Source of the DNA: Hungatella sp. UBA7603
GTDB taxonomy: Bacteria > Bacillota > Clostridia > Lachnospirales > Lachnospiraceae
NCBI GenBank assembly: GCA_002478865.1
Contig: DLJZ01000007.1
Span: 17,421 to 81,420, forward strand
Reading direction: 5' to 3'
DNA length: 64,000 nucleotides
Numbering within the stretch: the first letter of the stretch is position 1; each line of letters starts with the position of its first letter. The position numbers and the translations under genes were made by a program. The notes under the pieces are model-generated. The model was not told the DNA's origin, did not search any database, and saw only the letters and a list, made by a program, of their open reading frames with translations. Shown here piece by piece: positions 45,052 to 52,877 of the stretch.

Positions 45052-45203
45052 AATAACATTCTCAATAAGCTATTTACAATTAAGTAGATATATCTTATAT
45101 ATAAAGATTCGCTTCTTTGAGGTGAGCAATCGACATGTTGTGAGAGAGCTTGTATATCGTGCAAGTGGTTAAGTGTTTTGTCTGCTTATCTGCATTATAA
45201 ACG

Positions 45204-45234
45204 AAAGCCATAAGGCTAAGACCTTATGGCTTTT
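45204..45234. terminator. Terminator after the redox cluster
   Basis: The 12-bp stem AAAGCCATAAGG with a six-base loop and a TTTTGTTT tail, between convergent genes. Confidence 0.85.
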
Positions 45235-45252
45235 GTTTGAGTAAATAAATAT

Positions 45253-45696
45253 CTATTTTATTTCCCTTAAATCGGAAAGTGTCTTGAGAAGAGTATTAAA
45301 CTGTTCTTTCCCTACAATTTGTTCCAATTTCATCTGAGCCTCTTGCCAATGAGGCATAGCAACTGCAAGCTCGCTTTTCCCAACTTCACTGATTGTAATA
45401 CACTTTTTCCTGGAATCTGCATCCTCTATAGTAACGTTTACATATCCTTTTTTTCGTAGAATTTCCACATTTCTGGTTACCGTTGTTTGATCCATCATTG
45501 CAAAATCCGCCAGTTCATTAACAGAAATTCCATTTTCTCTTGAGTTAATATCATTTAACAATGCGAATTGAGGAGATTTAAGCCCAGAAGAATGAAACGC
45601 CTTGTCGTAATACTGTGTAATTACTCGAGTCGTCATTCGAAGGTTTCGGCAGGCGCAATCTGCCAAGCTTAAACCGTGATCGCTTTGAAGTTCCAT
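45253..45696 (-). CDS. MarR-family regulator
   Basis: 147 residues with the MarR winged helix (GISVNELADFAMMDQTTVTRNVEILRKKGYVNVTIEDADSRKKCITISEVGK). A Cys is present in DCACRNLRM near the N-terminus. CGGAGG precedes the ATG. A perfect TATATGCATATA palindrome lies 21 bp upstream and also before the next gene's promoter region. It is downstream of the QueG-like gene on the same strand, so the pair is probably one autoregulated unit. Confidence 0.9.
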   Translation of the reverse strand: MELQSDHGLSLADCACRNLRMTTRVITQYYDKAFHSSGLKSPQFALLNDINSRENGISVNELADFAMMDQTTVTRNVEILRKKGYVNVTIEDADSRKKCITISEVGKSELAVAMPHWQEAQMKLEQIVGKEQFNTLLKTLSDLREIK

Positions 45697-45715
45697 TTTC
45701 TATTCCTCCGATCCT

Positions 45716-45729
45716 TGTATATGCATATA
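45716..45729. promoter_or_regulatory. Candidate MarR operator, copy 1
   Basis: TGTATATGCATATA, with a 12-bp perfect palindrome core, 20 bp before the MarR start codon. The same 14 bases recur at 47010-47023. Confidence 0.6.
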
Positions 45730-45785
45730 ACCATAGTTAAAAAAAGGAGTTTTGTCAAGTTTCTAGAACTTCATATGCCAAAGTA

Positions 45786-46838
45786 TTATGTTAGGCCATG
45801 CTTCTTGCAGACGATGTCTGCCATCTCCCGAACCTGTTCATATTTGCTCTCGCAAGCCTCCAAAATGGCTGAATTAAAATGTTCTTGATATTGGTTATTC
45901 ATAAAATTTAATGCATCTACTTGCCATTTCCATAGTTCATCTGGTGACAGGTAGAAAAATTTAGGCTGAACGTTCTGCTGATAATACGTTTCATCCATTT
46001 TCAAAATGTTTTCGGCAGTCAGATAAGGGGAAAGCTCCATAACGCCTGGGAAGTCTTTATCCCCTTTCCATTTCCCGTGATTCATGGGACAAACCTCCTG
46101 ACAGATATCACAACCATAAATACAGTCGCCAAAATCAGAGGCCATAGGCTCATTGGGGAGATCACGTCCTCCAAAGGTTGTTAAAAACGAAACACAACTT
46201 AGTGGGTTCATTGTGTATGCTTCAGACAATGAATTGGTGGGGCAGGCTTTGATGCAACGGTCGCAATTTCTAGGGCAGGCTGGCAAGGCGTTCTGTTGCA
46301 ATAGTTCCATTTTCTGGTCAGTTAGGAACGCTTCAATGCGTATCCAGGAACCAGATTCCGTATAGAAAAAATTGTTACGACGAATGATACCTAACCCAGC
46401 TTTCATCGCCGCCCAGCGTAAAGCCACACTACCAAATTTTCGGTTTGTCTCTACTCGAAGACCAAGTTCCATTAGGTAGTTTTCAAGAAGTAGACTGTTT
46501 TGATATTCCTCAGCATGTTCATCAATGCGCGTATCAAACAAATAAGCTTTTCCAATATGTCCAGCAATCTCTTCTGGTACTTTATATTGTGAGTAGGGCA
46601 CCGTTAATACGATAATGGATTTCGCCCATGGATATTGCTCTTGAAAGTTTTTAAGACGTTTTTGTCCTTGGTAAAATTGGCCGGAACCTGTTGCTTTTTC
46701 GATGCGTTCGTCTAGTTTTTCTCCATATCCTTCCATCATGTCGACAGGAATGATGCCGCATTTCTCATATCCTAACTCAAGAGCTTTTCTTTGTATCTGG
46801 TTTTCCATATAATTATCTGAAAAATTTACATTACTCAT
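45786..46838 (-). CDS. QueG-like double [4Fe-4S] protein
   Basis: 350 residues. The N-terminal ~200 residues match the epoxyqueuosine-reductase DUF1730 region (LRWAAMKAGLGIIRRNNFFYTESGSWIRIEAFLTD). Two clusters follow: CPRNCDRCIKACPTNSL and CIYGCDICQEVCPMN. QueG is a cobalamin-dependent reductase of the tRNA base epoxyqueuosine. The usual GKNT of QueG is RRNN here, and the gene sits with a MarR regulator, so a different reductase role is possible. The C-terminal HEAT-like repeats of some QueG proteins are absent. Confidence 0.8.
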   Translation of the reverse strand: MSNVNFSDNYMENQIQRKALELGYEKCGIIPVDMMEGYGEKLDERIEKATGSGQFYQGQKRLKNFQEQYPWAKSIIVLTVPYSQYKVPEEIAGHIGKAYLFDTRIDEHAEEYQNSLLLENYLMELGLRVETNRKFGSVALRWAAMKAGLGIIRRNNFFYTESGSWIRIEAFLTDQKMELLQQNALPACPRNCDRCIKACPTNSLSEAYTMNPLSCVSFLTTFGGRDLPNEPMASDFGDCIYGCDICQEVCPMNHGKWKGDKDFPGVMELSPYLTAENILKMDETYYQQNVQPKFFYLSPDELWKWQVDALNFMNNQYQEHFNSAILEACESKYEQVREMADIVCKKHGLT

Positions 46839-47009
46839 AGTTTTTCTACCTCGGAATCCTTTCTTATCTGCAATTCTTTTAAATGTAGTAGAGCGAATCT
46901 GATGATTTTGACTGAAATCCTGGCCAATGTGGTGATATCAAACAATTATTTTATATACGTTCAAGCCGCATATGTTTGAGTTATTTGCCAGCAAAATAAA
47001 AAAAATATA

Positions 47010-47023
47010 TGTATATGCATATA
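47010..47023. promoter_or_regulatory. Candidate MarR operator, copy 2
   Basis: An exact copy of the 14-bp TGTATATGCATATA found before the MarR gene, here about 170 bp upstream of the QueG-like start codon. It implies joint control of both genes. Confidence 0.55.
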
Positions 47024-47083
47024 TTATCGATTTCTTATTTATTTGTCAACAATAATAATTTGTAAATGAATAGAAAATAGTAC

Positions 47084-47126
47084 CAATTAGGGCTGTGCAT
47101 CAAGTTTCGATGCACAGCCCTAATTG
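47084..47126. terminator. Strong hairpin after the endolysin-like gene
   Basis: An 18-bp perfect stem (CAATTAGGGCTGTGCATC) with a seven-base loop. It terminates the leftward hydrolase gene. Confidence 0.85.
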
Positions 47127-47201
47127 TAATGTAATTTATTTCGTTTGTTTTTATGAAAGCCTATTATGTTAAGTGTAAGATAAGTCATCGATAAGTCAGC
47201 T

Positions 47202-48044
47202 CTAATTGTAAAGAGCATACATCGTATTGGCACCAGCAATACCGTCCGCAGTAAGCCCTTCGCTTGCCTGAAAACTTTTAACAGCAGATGTCGTTCCAGC
47301 ACCAAAAGTTCCATCTACCCCATTGGGATTAAATCCTAGGCAATAGAGCATACCCTGTAGCAGATAAACTGCATTTCCTTTACTGCCGGAAGATAAGGTT
47401 TTCACTGCCGCCTTAGAACTTGCGCCGAAAATACCGTCGGCAGTCACACCAAGGAATCTTTGATAAGCAATCGTCGCAGCCTTCTTCGTATTAGATCCGT
47501 AGATACCATCAGCGGTTAATCCAGCGGAATAGTTGTTATTGAGCCAAGTCTGAAAACTCTTGATTGTACTGTCACCAGTTGAGCCACCGCCGCCTCCTGT
47601 ATAACGGAGAACATAAGTCCAAGGGCTGTTGTAGTAAGAACGGGTGCAGATTTCTTTTCCGGTTTGGTCTCCAGTTTGTCCTCCAGTGGTAGTTCCGTTT
47701 TCATTTATACTGGCATGTACGATTTTACTGTTGCCGATATACATGGCAGTATGTCCGCTGGATCCAGTTCTTAGGAGTACATCACCATTTTCTAATCCTT
47801 TACCGGAAGCTAGTGTTATCTTAGAGGTAACGTCAGAGAATCCACAGTTAAGAAACGGGTTGTACATCGTACCGGTAGCCCCAGCGCCCTTACTTTTCAC
47901 GGGCACTCCTGCATTTTCCCATGCAGTGATGATAGCAGAAGAACAGTCGTAATCAGGCCCCCACCGATGTGTCTGATCGTAGCCATGTGTGTCGTCATTT
48001 GCCAGATTAATCATCCATTGTGTAGCAGTTTCAATTTTTCCCAT
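47202..48044 (-). CDS. NlpC/P60-type peptidoglycan hydrolase with two PG-binding domains
   Basis: 280 residues. Residues 1-~150 resemble phage endolysin peptidases of the NlpC/P60 type, with catalytic Cys in PDYDCSSAIITAWENAG and His in GSSGHTAMYIG. A Gly-rich linker follows (GGGGGSTGDS), then two PG_binding_1 repeats (LTADGIYGSNTKKAATIAYQ; VDGTFGAGTTSAVKSFQ). There is no signal peptide, as expected of an endolysin released by a holin or by cell lysis. AGGAGG precedes the start. The divergent sigma-like gene suggests a phage origin. Neither holin nor other phage genes are visible. Confidence 0.87.
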   Translation of the reverse strand: MGKIETATQWMINLANDDTHGYDQTHRWGPDYDCSSAIITAWENAGVPVKSKGAGATGTMYNPFLNCGFSDVTSKITLASGKGLENGDVLLRTGSSGHTAMYIGNSKIVHASINENGTTTGGQTGDQTGKEICTRSYYNSPWTYVLRYTGGGGGSTGDSTIKSFQTWLNNNYSAGLTADGIYGSNTKKAATIAYQRFLGVTADGIFGASSKAAVKTLSSGSKGNAVYLLQGMLYCLGFNPNGVDGTFGAGTTSAVKSFQASEGLTADGIAGANTMYALYN

Positions 48045-48242
48045 ACCAAAAACCTCCTATTTTAATTTATTTAGTTACAGAAAATCGGACCGTGTTTTCT
48101 ATATCTAAAGGTTACAGCCAGTGCAGCATGCAATACAATGCAATGGTTTTAAGTGCTTTACTAAGGTTAAAATGAATATTGGTTTACAAATCGTTTCCAT
48201 TTGTCTTTTTTCTTAGTAAATACCCTTAAGGAGGATTACTTG

Positions 48243-48644
48243 ATGAATGGTAACATAGAAATAATAGACCAGAAAAAAGCTTTCTTACAATCGTATCAGG
48301 CACTCATTGTTTCCATAAATACATTGGGAAATTTGTTGATTCGTCTTGAGGAGGAGCAAAATGAATTGTTTTCTATTCTATCAAGGTTTTCTGGTACAGG
48401 TCAGGTGGAGGTGGAAATGTTGGACATATGCTCTTGTCTTAGAGAGCAGCTTAGGGAAAAGAATCAGATTTGTAAAAGAATTGTGAAAAATGTGAGCCTG
48501 ATGGACTCTGAAATAGAAAAAGATATCCTATTGTTAAAATATATCTCTGGATATACATGGGAAGAAATCAGTGAAATGACCAACTATAGTTTAAGACAGG
48601 TTTATAACATACATAATCATGCACTGAAACATTTCTCCATGTAA
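48243..48644 (+). CDS. Sigma-70 region-4-like small protein
   Basis: 133 residues. An N-terminal coiled coil (~15-90) precedes a region-4-like helix-turn-helix (DILLLKYISGYTWEEISEMTNYSLRQVYNIHNHALKHF). It resembles ArpU/DUF1492-type phage late regulators. AAGGAGG lies just before Met 48243, preferred to a start at 48201. Paired divergently with an endolysin-like gene, it probably stems from a phage or a phage-derived lysis cassette. Confidence 0.7.
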   Translation: MNGNIEIIDQKKAFLQSYQALIVSINTLGNLLIRLEEEQNELFSILSRFSGTGQVEVEMLDICSCLREQLREKNQICKRIVKNVSLMDSEIEKDILLLKYISGYTWEEISEMTNYSLRQVYNIHNHALKHFSM

Positions 48645-48656
48645 TAGAGAGCACGA

Positions 48657-48702
48657 AAAAAAAGGAGGCAATAAGGTGTTGAGCCCTTACTGCCTCCTTT
48701 TT
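48657..48702. terminator. Bidirectional terminator
   Basis: The stem AAAAAGGAGGCA(A)TAAGG pairs with its complement with one mismatch, ending in a T run. It serves the sigma-like gene and the convergent lipoprotein gene. Confidence 0.75.
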
Positions 48703-48717
48703 CTGATAGAGCTGTGC

Positions 48718-49284
48718 TTATCCAGCTTCATGTCCAGGTATGCTGTTGTTAATATAAGTATTTCCTTCTAGTTTAGGGAAGCCGGTAACCTTCATATCGC
48801 GGATAATGGGATAAAGCTCTTGATCCTTGGGAAATTCAAAATGAAGAGTTTGGTCCTTTCCATAAAAGGTGGCATCGGTGCCGTCACCTGTGAAGAAAGC
48901 AGTACTAGTTGGGAAAATAACCGTACTCTCATTGGTGGCCATAACCGTTTCAGATATAGCAAAATCAAAAGATGTATCAGTAATGTTACTGATCATGATC
49001 TCACAATATACGAACGGAGATTCTGTCGCTGGAATATCCACATATTTGTAGACACCTTCATCAAAATAAGTTCCTTCATATAATTGGACATTTGCTTTAA
49101 CCTGCTCAGTTTCGGTGGGCTTTTGGGTTTCGCTAATTGATGGAACAGCTACGCTTGTTGTTTGTTCTGCGGTTTTTTCTATAGTCTGGGTCGTTTGGTT
49201 CGTTTCATTTGCACACCCACTTAACAGGAGTCCAGTGGATAGACAGATGCATGCAAAAACAGTTCTTTTTTTCATCTTTTTCAC
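48718..49284 (-). CDS. Lipoprotein of unknown function
   Basis: 188 residues. The lipobox LLSGC24 follows a hydrophobic segment. A Thr/Gln/Glu-rich linker (~25-65) precedes a ~120-residue beta-rich domain (VQLYEGTYFDEGVYKYVDI; FDFAISETVMA). It is probably anchored outside the membrane. No family is recognised. The next gene lies beyond a gap, so no operon is apparent. Confidence 0.8.
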   Translation of the reverse strand: MKKMKKRTVFACICLSTGLLLSGCANETNQTTQTIEKTAEQTTSVAVPSISETQKPTETEQVKANVQLYEGTYFDEGVYKYVDIPATESPFVYCEIMISNITDTSFDFAISETVMATNESTVIFPTSTAFFTGDGTDATFYGKDQTLHFEFPKDQELYPIIRDMKVTGFPKLEGNTYINNSIPGHEAG

Positions 49285-49472
49285 CTCATAAAATAGATAG
49301 TTAGGTCTAAATGCCGTAAAAAAGTACCCATAAAACTTAAACCTAATTTTCTGCTATTATATCTTTATTTTAGAGTAAAAGCAAATGTGTTACAAAATGG
49401 GAGACCGAGAAAGATAGTTTTGATTTCCCATTTTTATCTATCATATGTTTACAGGGCTAAGATTTATTATTG

Positions 49473-50450
49473 TCAAATTACAAACAATGGCTCAATATAT
49501 CCCTTAATGAATTCTATTCGATCCTTAGCCTCTGGTATATTAAGAGAAGCAATCGAAATAACCATTTGATTTTTGGTATTCACATAAATTATATTTCCGC
49601 CGTCCCCCATAGCCGCATAGCTTTCCTCGTCAATAAGCCACCAAAGATAGCCGTAGGCGAGATTGCCCCATTGAACGCAGCGACTATGTTCCCTTGTGGA
49701 TTCAGATATCCATTTAGCCGATACAATCTGCTTGTCTTTCCAACCCCCCTTATTTAGGTATAATTGGCCTATTTTTGCCATCTCAACAGGAGTTAGAAAA
49801 AGCCCCCAGCTTGCCGTGTTCATTCCTTGTGGATCAACAGCCCAGCCACTGGTATATTTATCATTCATAACTAAAAAATGTTCTTCTTTATCCCTTATTA
49901 CAACGTTGTGGGGAACCTTGATTCCTAGTGGTGAAAATAATTTCTCTGTTGCAAAGTCTAGGATAGAGCGTCCTATCGCTTTTGCAAGAATCCCTGATAA
50001 AACATGAGTTCCTCCAATAGCAGAATAATTAAATGTTCCAATAGAACCATCCCCTCCTAGTAGATCGAGCGCATCTTGAATTGGGTTCTGGCTTGCAAAA
50101 AACATCTCGTATGGTTCTGTCTTATATTTATAAGGAGCTGTCATAGTGAGTAAATTTTCAATTGTAATCTCTTGTATCGTTTTTTCGCCAGCATTAATCG
50201 TGTAATCCGGAAAAAAATCTAATATCTTCTGATCAACACTTTTGATATTACCCTCATCAATGGCAATACCAATTAATATGGAAATAACACTTTTTGTCAC
50301 TGAATAGATATGAATGGCATTATTAGCAGTATATTCATTGAAGTAGTTCTCATATATTTTCGTCCCATTTTTTTGAATCACCAGGCCTGTGATGTTACTG
50401 TAGTCTTTGTTTATCGTTTTATCTAGCTCTTTAATTTTTTCTTGATTCAT
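49473..50450 (-). CDS. Beta-lactamase-family serine hydrolase
   Basis: 325 residues, no signal peptide visible, so cytosolic. The catalytic motif is Ser50-Val-Thr-Lys53 in IHIYSVTKSVISILIGIA, and the Tyr motif is in TFNYSAIGGTHVLSGIL. The third motif near the C-terminus is likely the GDGGNIIYV region. The fold is that of class C beta-lactamase/DD-peptidase relatives such as EstB and 6-aminohexanoate hydrolase. Substrate unknown; a cytosolic esterase is more likely than an antibiotic resistance enzyme. Confidence 0.88.
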   Translation of the reverse strand: MNQEKIKELDKTINKDYSNITGLVIQKNGTKIYENYFNEYTANNAIHIYSVTKSVISILIGIAIDEGNIKSVDQKILDFFPDYTINAGEKTIQEITIENLLTMTAPYKYKTEPYEMFFASQNPIQDALDLLGGDGSIGTFNYSAIGGTHVLSGILAKAIGRSILDFATEKLFSPLGIKVPHNVVIRDKEEHFLVMNDKYTSGWAVDPQGMNTASWGLFLTPVEMAKIGQLYLNKGGWKDKQIVSAKWISESTREHSRCVQWGNLAYGYLWWLIDEESYAAMGDGGNIIYVNTKNQMVISIASLNIPEAKDRIEFIKGYIEPLFVI

Positions 50451-50642
50451 ATAATTATTTTCCTCCTATTAAGTTATGAAGGATATCCTTGAATAAAGGA
50501 TAAATCCATTAAAAATCAATTGCAAGCCTTATTTTAAAAGAAACATAGAAGATACAATTTTTCTTAAAATGAATGATTTATTTTAGTTCAGTTTATTGAA
50601 TTTATTCGATTTAGAAACAGCCACGATAATCAAAATATAAAA

Positions 50643-50670
50643 GAGGAAAACCTTTCTCTAAGTTTTCCTC
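50643..50670. terminator. Terminator between the TetR and serine hydrolase genes
   Basis: The nine-base stem GAGGAAAAC pairs with GTTTTCCTC around a 10-base loop. It lies just downstream of the leftward TetR gene. Confidence 0.65.
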
Positions 50671-50711
50671 ATCTTAATATTTAGAATTATTTTGCTGAAA
50701 TCATTTGTTAT

Positions 50712-51296
50712 TCAGTCCGTATTCGCTGACAAATAGACCGCCCTCATCATGGATAAAAGCTGTTCTTCCACACATTCTTGCGGAAGTGGTTTTTTCTGCG
50801 TCAACCACCACTGCAAAGTCTCAAGAATCGCTCCTGTGAAAAAATGGGCCATTACTTCGGGATCGGCAATGAGCTTGTGTCCATTTTTAGCATCCGCCTT
50901 GAGTTTCTGAAGAATATCAAATTCAACCTGTTCCGAAAGAATACGAAGCAAAGCTGGTAGACATCCACTCTTTAACAATGATTGAAGGAGTTTATCTTTC
51001 TCCTTAATAAATTTCATCACCCGGCGGACGATATGAATATAAAAATCCACAGGCATGCTGATATCTGAGTTATCTGCGATTTCCCGATCAAATTCCTCTT
51101 GAATCTCCCGGATGAAAAATGTGAAAAACTCGTATTTGTCCCCAAAATGCTTATAAAAGGTAGCTCGTCGTACCATGGCCCGTTCACACAGCTCGTTAAC
51201 TGTGATATCCTCAAATCGCTTTTCTTCCAATAATTCAAAAAAGGTGCTAGTTAGCGCCATATAGGTTTTTTGTATTCGTAAGTCCATTTTTCTCAT
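50712..51296 (-). CDS. TetR-family regulator
   Basis: 194 residues. The N-terminal helix-turn-helix is FEDITVNELCERAMVRRATFYKHFGDKYEFFTFF. The C-terminal helices (~60-194) form the ligand domain. It is divergent to the OYE/amidohydrolase pair and has a perfect dyad (51311-51323) next to its start. It likely represses both units until an aromatic or quinoid ligand binds. Confidence 0.9.
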   Translation of the reverse strand: MRKMDLRIQKTYMALTSTFFELLEEKRFEDITVNELCERAMVRRATFYKHFGDKYEFFTFFIREIQEEFDREIADNSDISMPVDFYIHIVRRVMKFIKEKDKLLQSLLKSGCLPALLRILSEQVEFDILQKLKADAKNGHKLIADPEVMAHFFTGAILETLQWWLTQKKPLPQECVEEQLLSMMRAVYLSANTD

Positions 51297-51310
51297 AACT
51301 CCTCTATTTA

Positions 51311-51323
51311 GGAAACAGTTTCC
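51311..51323. promoter_or_regulatory. Candidate TetR operator
   Basis: GGAAAC-A-GTTTCC is a perfect 13-bp dyad 15 bp before the TetR start codon. Confidence 0.55.
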
Positions 51324-51365
51324 ATACCTTTGTCAATTAAGATACATAAGCATACTTTTTGAGCG

Positions 51366-51393
51366 TTGTATTTACATTCCTTAAAAGTATAAT
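51366..51393 (+). promoter_or_regulatory. Promoter of the OYE-like gene
   Basis: TTGTAT, a 16-bp spacer and a consensus TATAAT, about 70 bp upstream of the start codon. Confidence 0.5.
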
Positions 51394-51461
51394 GGATATA
51401 GTAACGGATGTCAATTATCTATCATCTGTAACAATCCAAGATACTGAAAGGAGTTTTTATT

Positions 51462-52859
51462 ATGAGCACTGATGTTTTATTTGAGCCGATTCAGATTGGT
51501 AACGTTGAACTCAAGAACCGCATCGCAATGTCACCCATGAATATGGGATATACAGGGCCGGAGGGATATGCCAGTGATCAGTCTAATGCCTGGTATGCGA
51601 CCCGGGCCAGAGGTGGATTTGGTCTGATTATCACCGAATGCGTGGTAGCAAATCCCTTTCCCTGGCGTGGAAGCGACAGCTTAAATCCCTTGCTGGTAGA
51701 CAGCCAAAAGAAGTATCGCCAGCTTAGTCAGATGGCAGATGTAATTCATTCCTACAAAGGAACAAAGGTATTCATTCAGATTTCTCCCGGTTGGGGACGG
51801 CAGGGACATCCGGATGAGATGGGCATAACATCAGGTGCTCCCAGTCCCGTTCCTCTTGATATTGACTTACGTAACATCAGCAAAGGCTGGTTTCGGCAAT
51901 TCACCCGTATTACAAAACAGGCAGGAATATCATTTCCCTCAGAAATATGGGACTACGATAAAATCAAAAGCTTAAGCGATGAGGAATACGAAGCAATCAA
52001 ACCGATTATACTCAAGATGTTTCAGGAAAAGGCTCCAGAATATTACCACATCATCTGTGGCCAGACGCCTCGTGAACTCACAATTGGCGAGATTGAACAG
52101 CTTGAAGACTTTATGGTTAAGGCGGTATGCGCCTGTTACGATCTTGGTTATGATGGTGTGGAGCTACATACCCCTCATGGATATCTGCTACATCAGTTTT
52201 TATCTAACCGCTCCAATCAGCGAACTGACCTATATGGCGGCAGTATAGAAAACCGTGGTCGTGTAGTCACTAACATCATTGAACGTGTGCGCAGGAAAGT
52301 TGGTCCAGACAAGGTGCTTGGGTGTCGTCTGTCGGGAGACGAGCTTATGCCTCAGGGCTTGACCCATGAAGAGGCTTGTGCGTTTGTTAAGCTTTTTACC
52401 GAGGCGGGAGCCAATTATTTCAATGTATCGCAGGGGGGTTATGAAAATCTGGGTGCGGGTTTTGCACCAGATGGTGAAGACGATTTTACAAAATGGGCAC
52501 CAGGTTTTAAAACAGCTTCTGGTGGGCTACCAATTATAACACCCAGCTTTATGAATCCTGAAACAGCGGCTAAGGCAATAACCTCCGGAAAAACTGATAT
52601 TATATCCTTGGGACGACAATCCATTGCTGATCCCTACTGGCCTGCTAAAGTTAAGGAAGGGCGCACATGTGATATTGTGAAATGTGCACGCTGTCAGCAG
52701 TGTTACATGAACCTGTTTGAAAACCGCTGGATTCGCTGTGCTGTCAATCCCACGGCTGGCTTTGAGAAGTATTATCCAGATCTTTGGAAGAAGGATGGCC
52801 TAATGGATGATATGGCTAAAAAGTTTGTAGAAAAAAGCAAAGACTTGCCACTGATTTAA
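51462..52859 (+). CDS. Old-yellow-enzyme-type FMN oxidoreductase with a C-terminal [4Fe-4S] site
   Basis: 465 residues. The TIM barrel has the OYE signatures IGNVELKNRIAMSPMN at the start and ELHTPHGYLLHQFLSNRSN plus DLYGGSIENRGR in the middle. A Cys set in CARCQQCYMNLFENRWIRC (C-x2-C-x2-C-x11-C) matches the [4Fe-4S] site of enoate and 2,4-dienoyl-CoA reductases. The C-terminal FAD/NAD domain of those enzymes is missing, so an electron-donor protein is needed. A ~50-residue insert near residue 145 is unusual. AAAGGAG precedes the ATG. It is in an operon with an amidohydrolase, so an ene-reduction of an aromatic-derived substrate is plausible. Confidence 0.88.
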   Translation: MSTDVLFEPIQIGNVELKNRIAMSPMNMGYTGPEGYASDQSNAWYATRARGGFGLIITECVVANPFPWRGSDSLNPLLVDSQKKYRQLSQMADVIHSYKGTKVFIQISPGWGRQGHPDEMGITSGAPSPVPLDIDLRNISKGWFRQFTRITKQAGISFPSEIWDYDKIKSLSDEEYEAIKPIILKMFQEKAPEYYHIICGQTPRELTIGEIEQLEDFMVKAVCACYDLGYDGVELHTPHGYLLHQFLSNRSNQRTDLYGGSIENRGRVVTNIIERVRRKVGPDKVLGCRLSGDELMPQGLTHEEACAFVKLFTEAGANYFNVSQGGYENLGAGFAPDGEDDFTKWAPGFKTASGGLPIITPSFMNPETAAKAITSGKTDIISLGRQSIADPYWPAKVKEGRTCDIVKCARCQQCYMNLFENRWIRCAVNPTAGFEKYYPDLWKKDGLMDDMAKKFVEKSKDLPLI

Positions 52860-52877
52860 CGAAAGGAGAATTAGCTT

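Larger units (their letters stand above)
46839..47201. other. Intergenic region with one operator and one terminator
   Basis: About 360 bases between two leftward genes. It holds the second MarR operator and a strong hairpin described separately. No gene was seen. Confidence 0.5.

Noticed and set aside
45786..46838. Calling the double-cluster protein QueG outright
   Set aside because: The GKNT-equivalent segment differs and the MarR context is unusual, so only QueG-like is supported.
49473..50450. Calling the serine hydrolase a beta-lactamase resistance gene
   Set aside because: There is no signal peptide and the third motif is not the class C KTG; a cytosolic esterase is more likely.
51462..52859. 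Calling the OYE protein a flavone reductase
   Set aside because: The family fits, but sequence alone cannot separate flavone reductases from other ene-reductases; left as a general OYE call.
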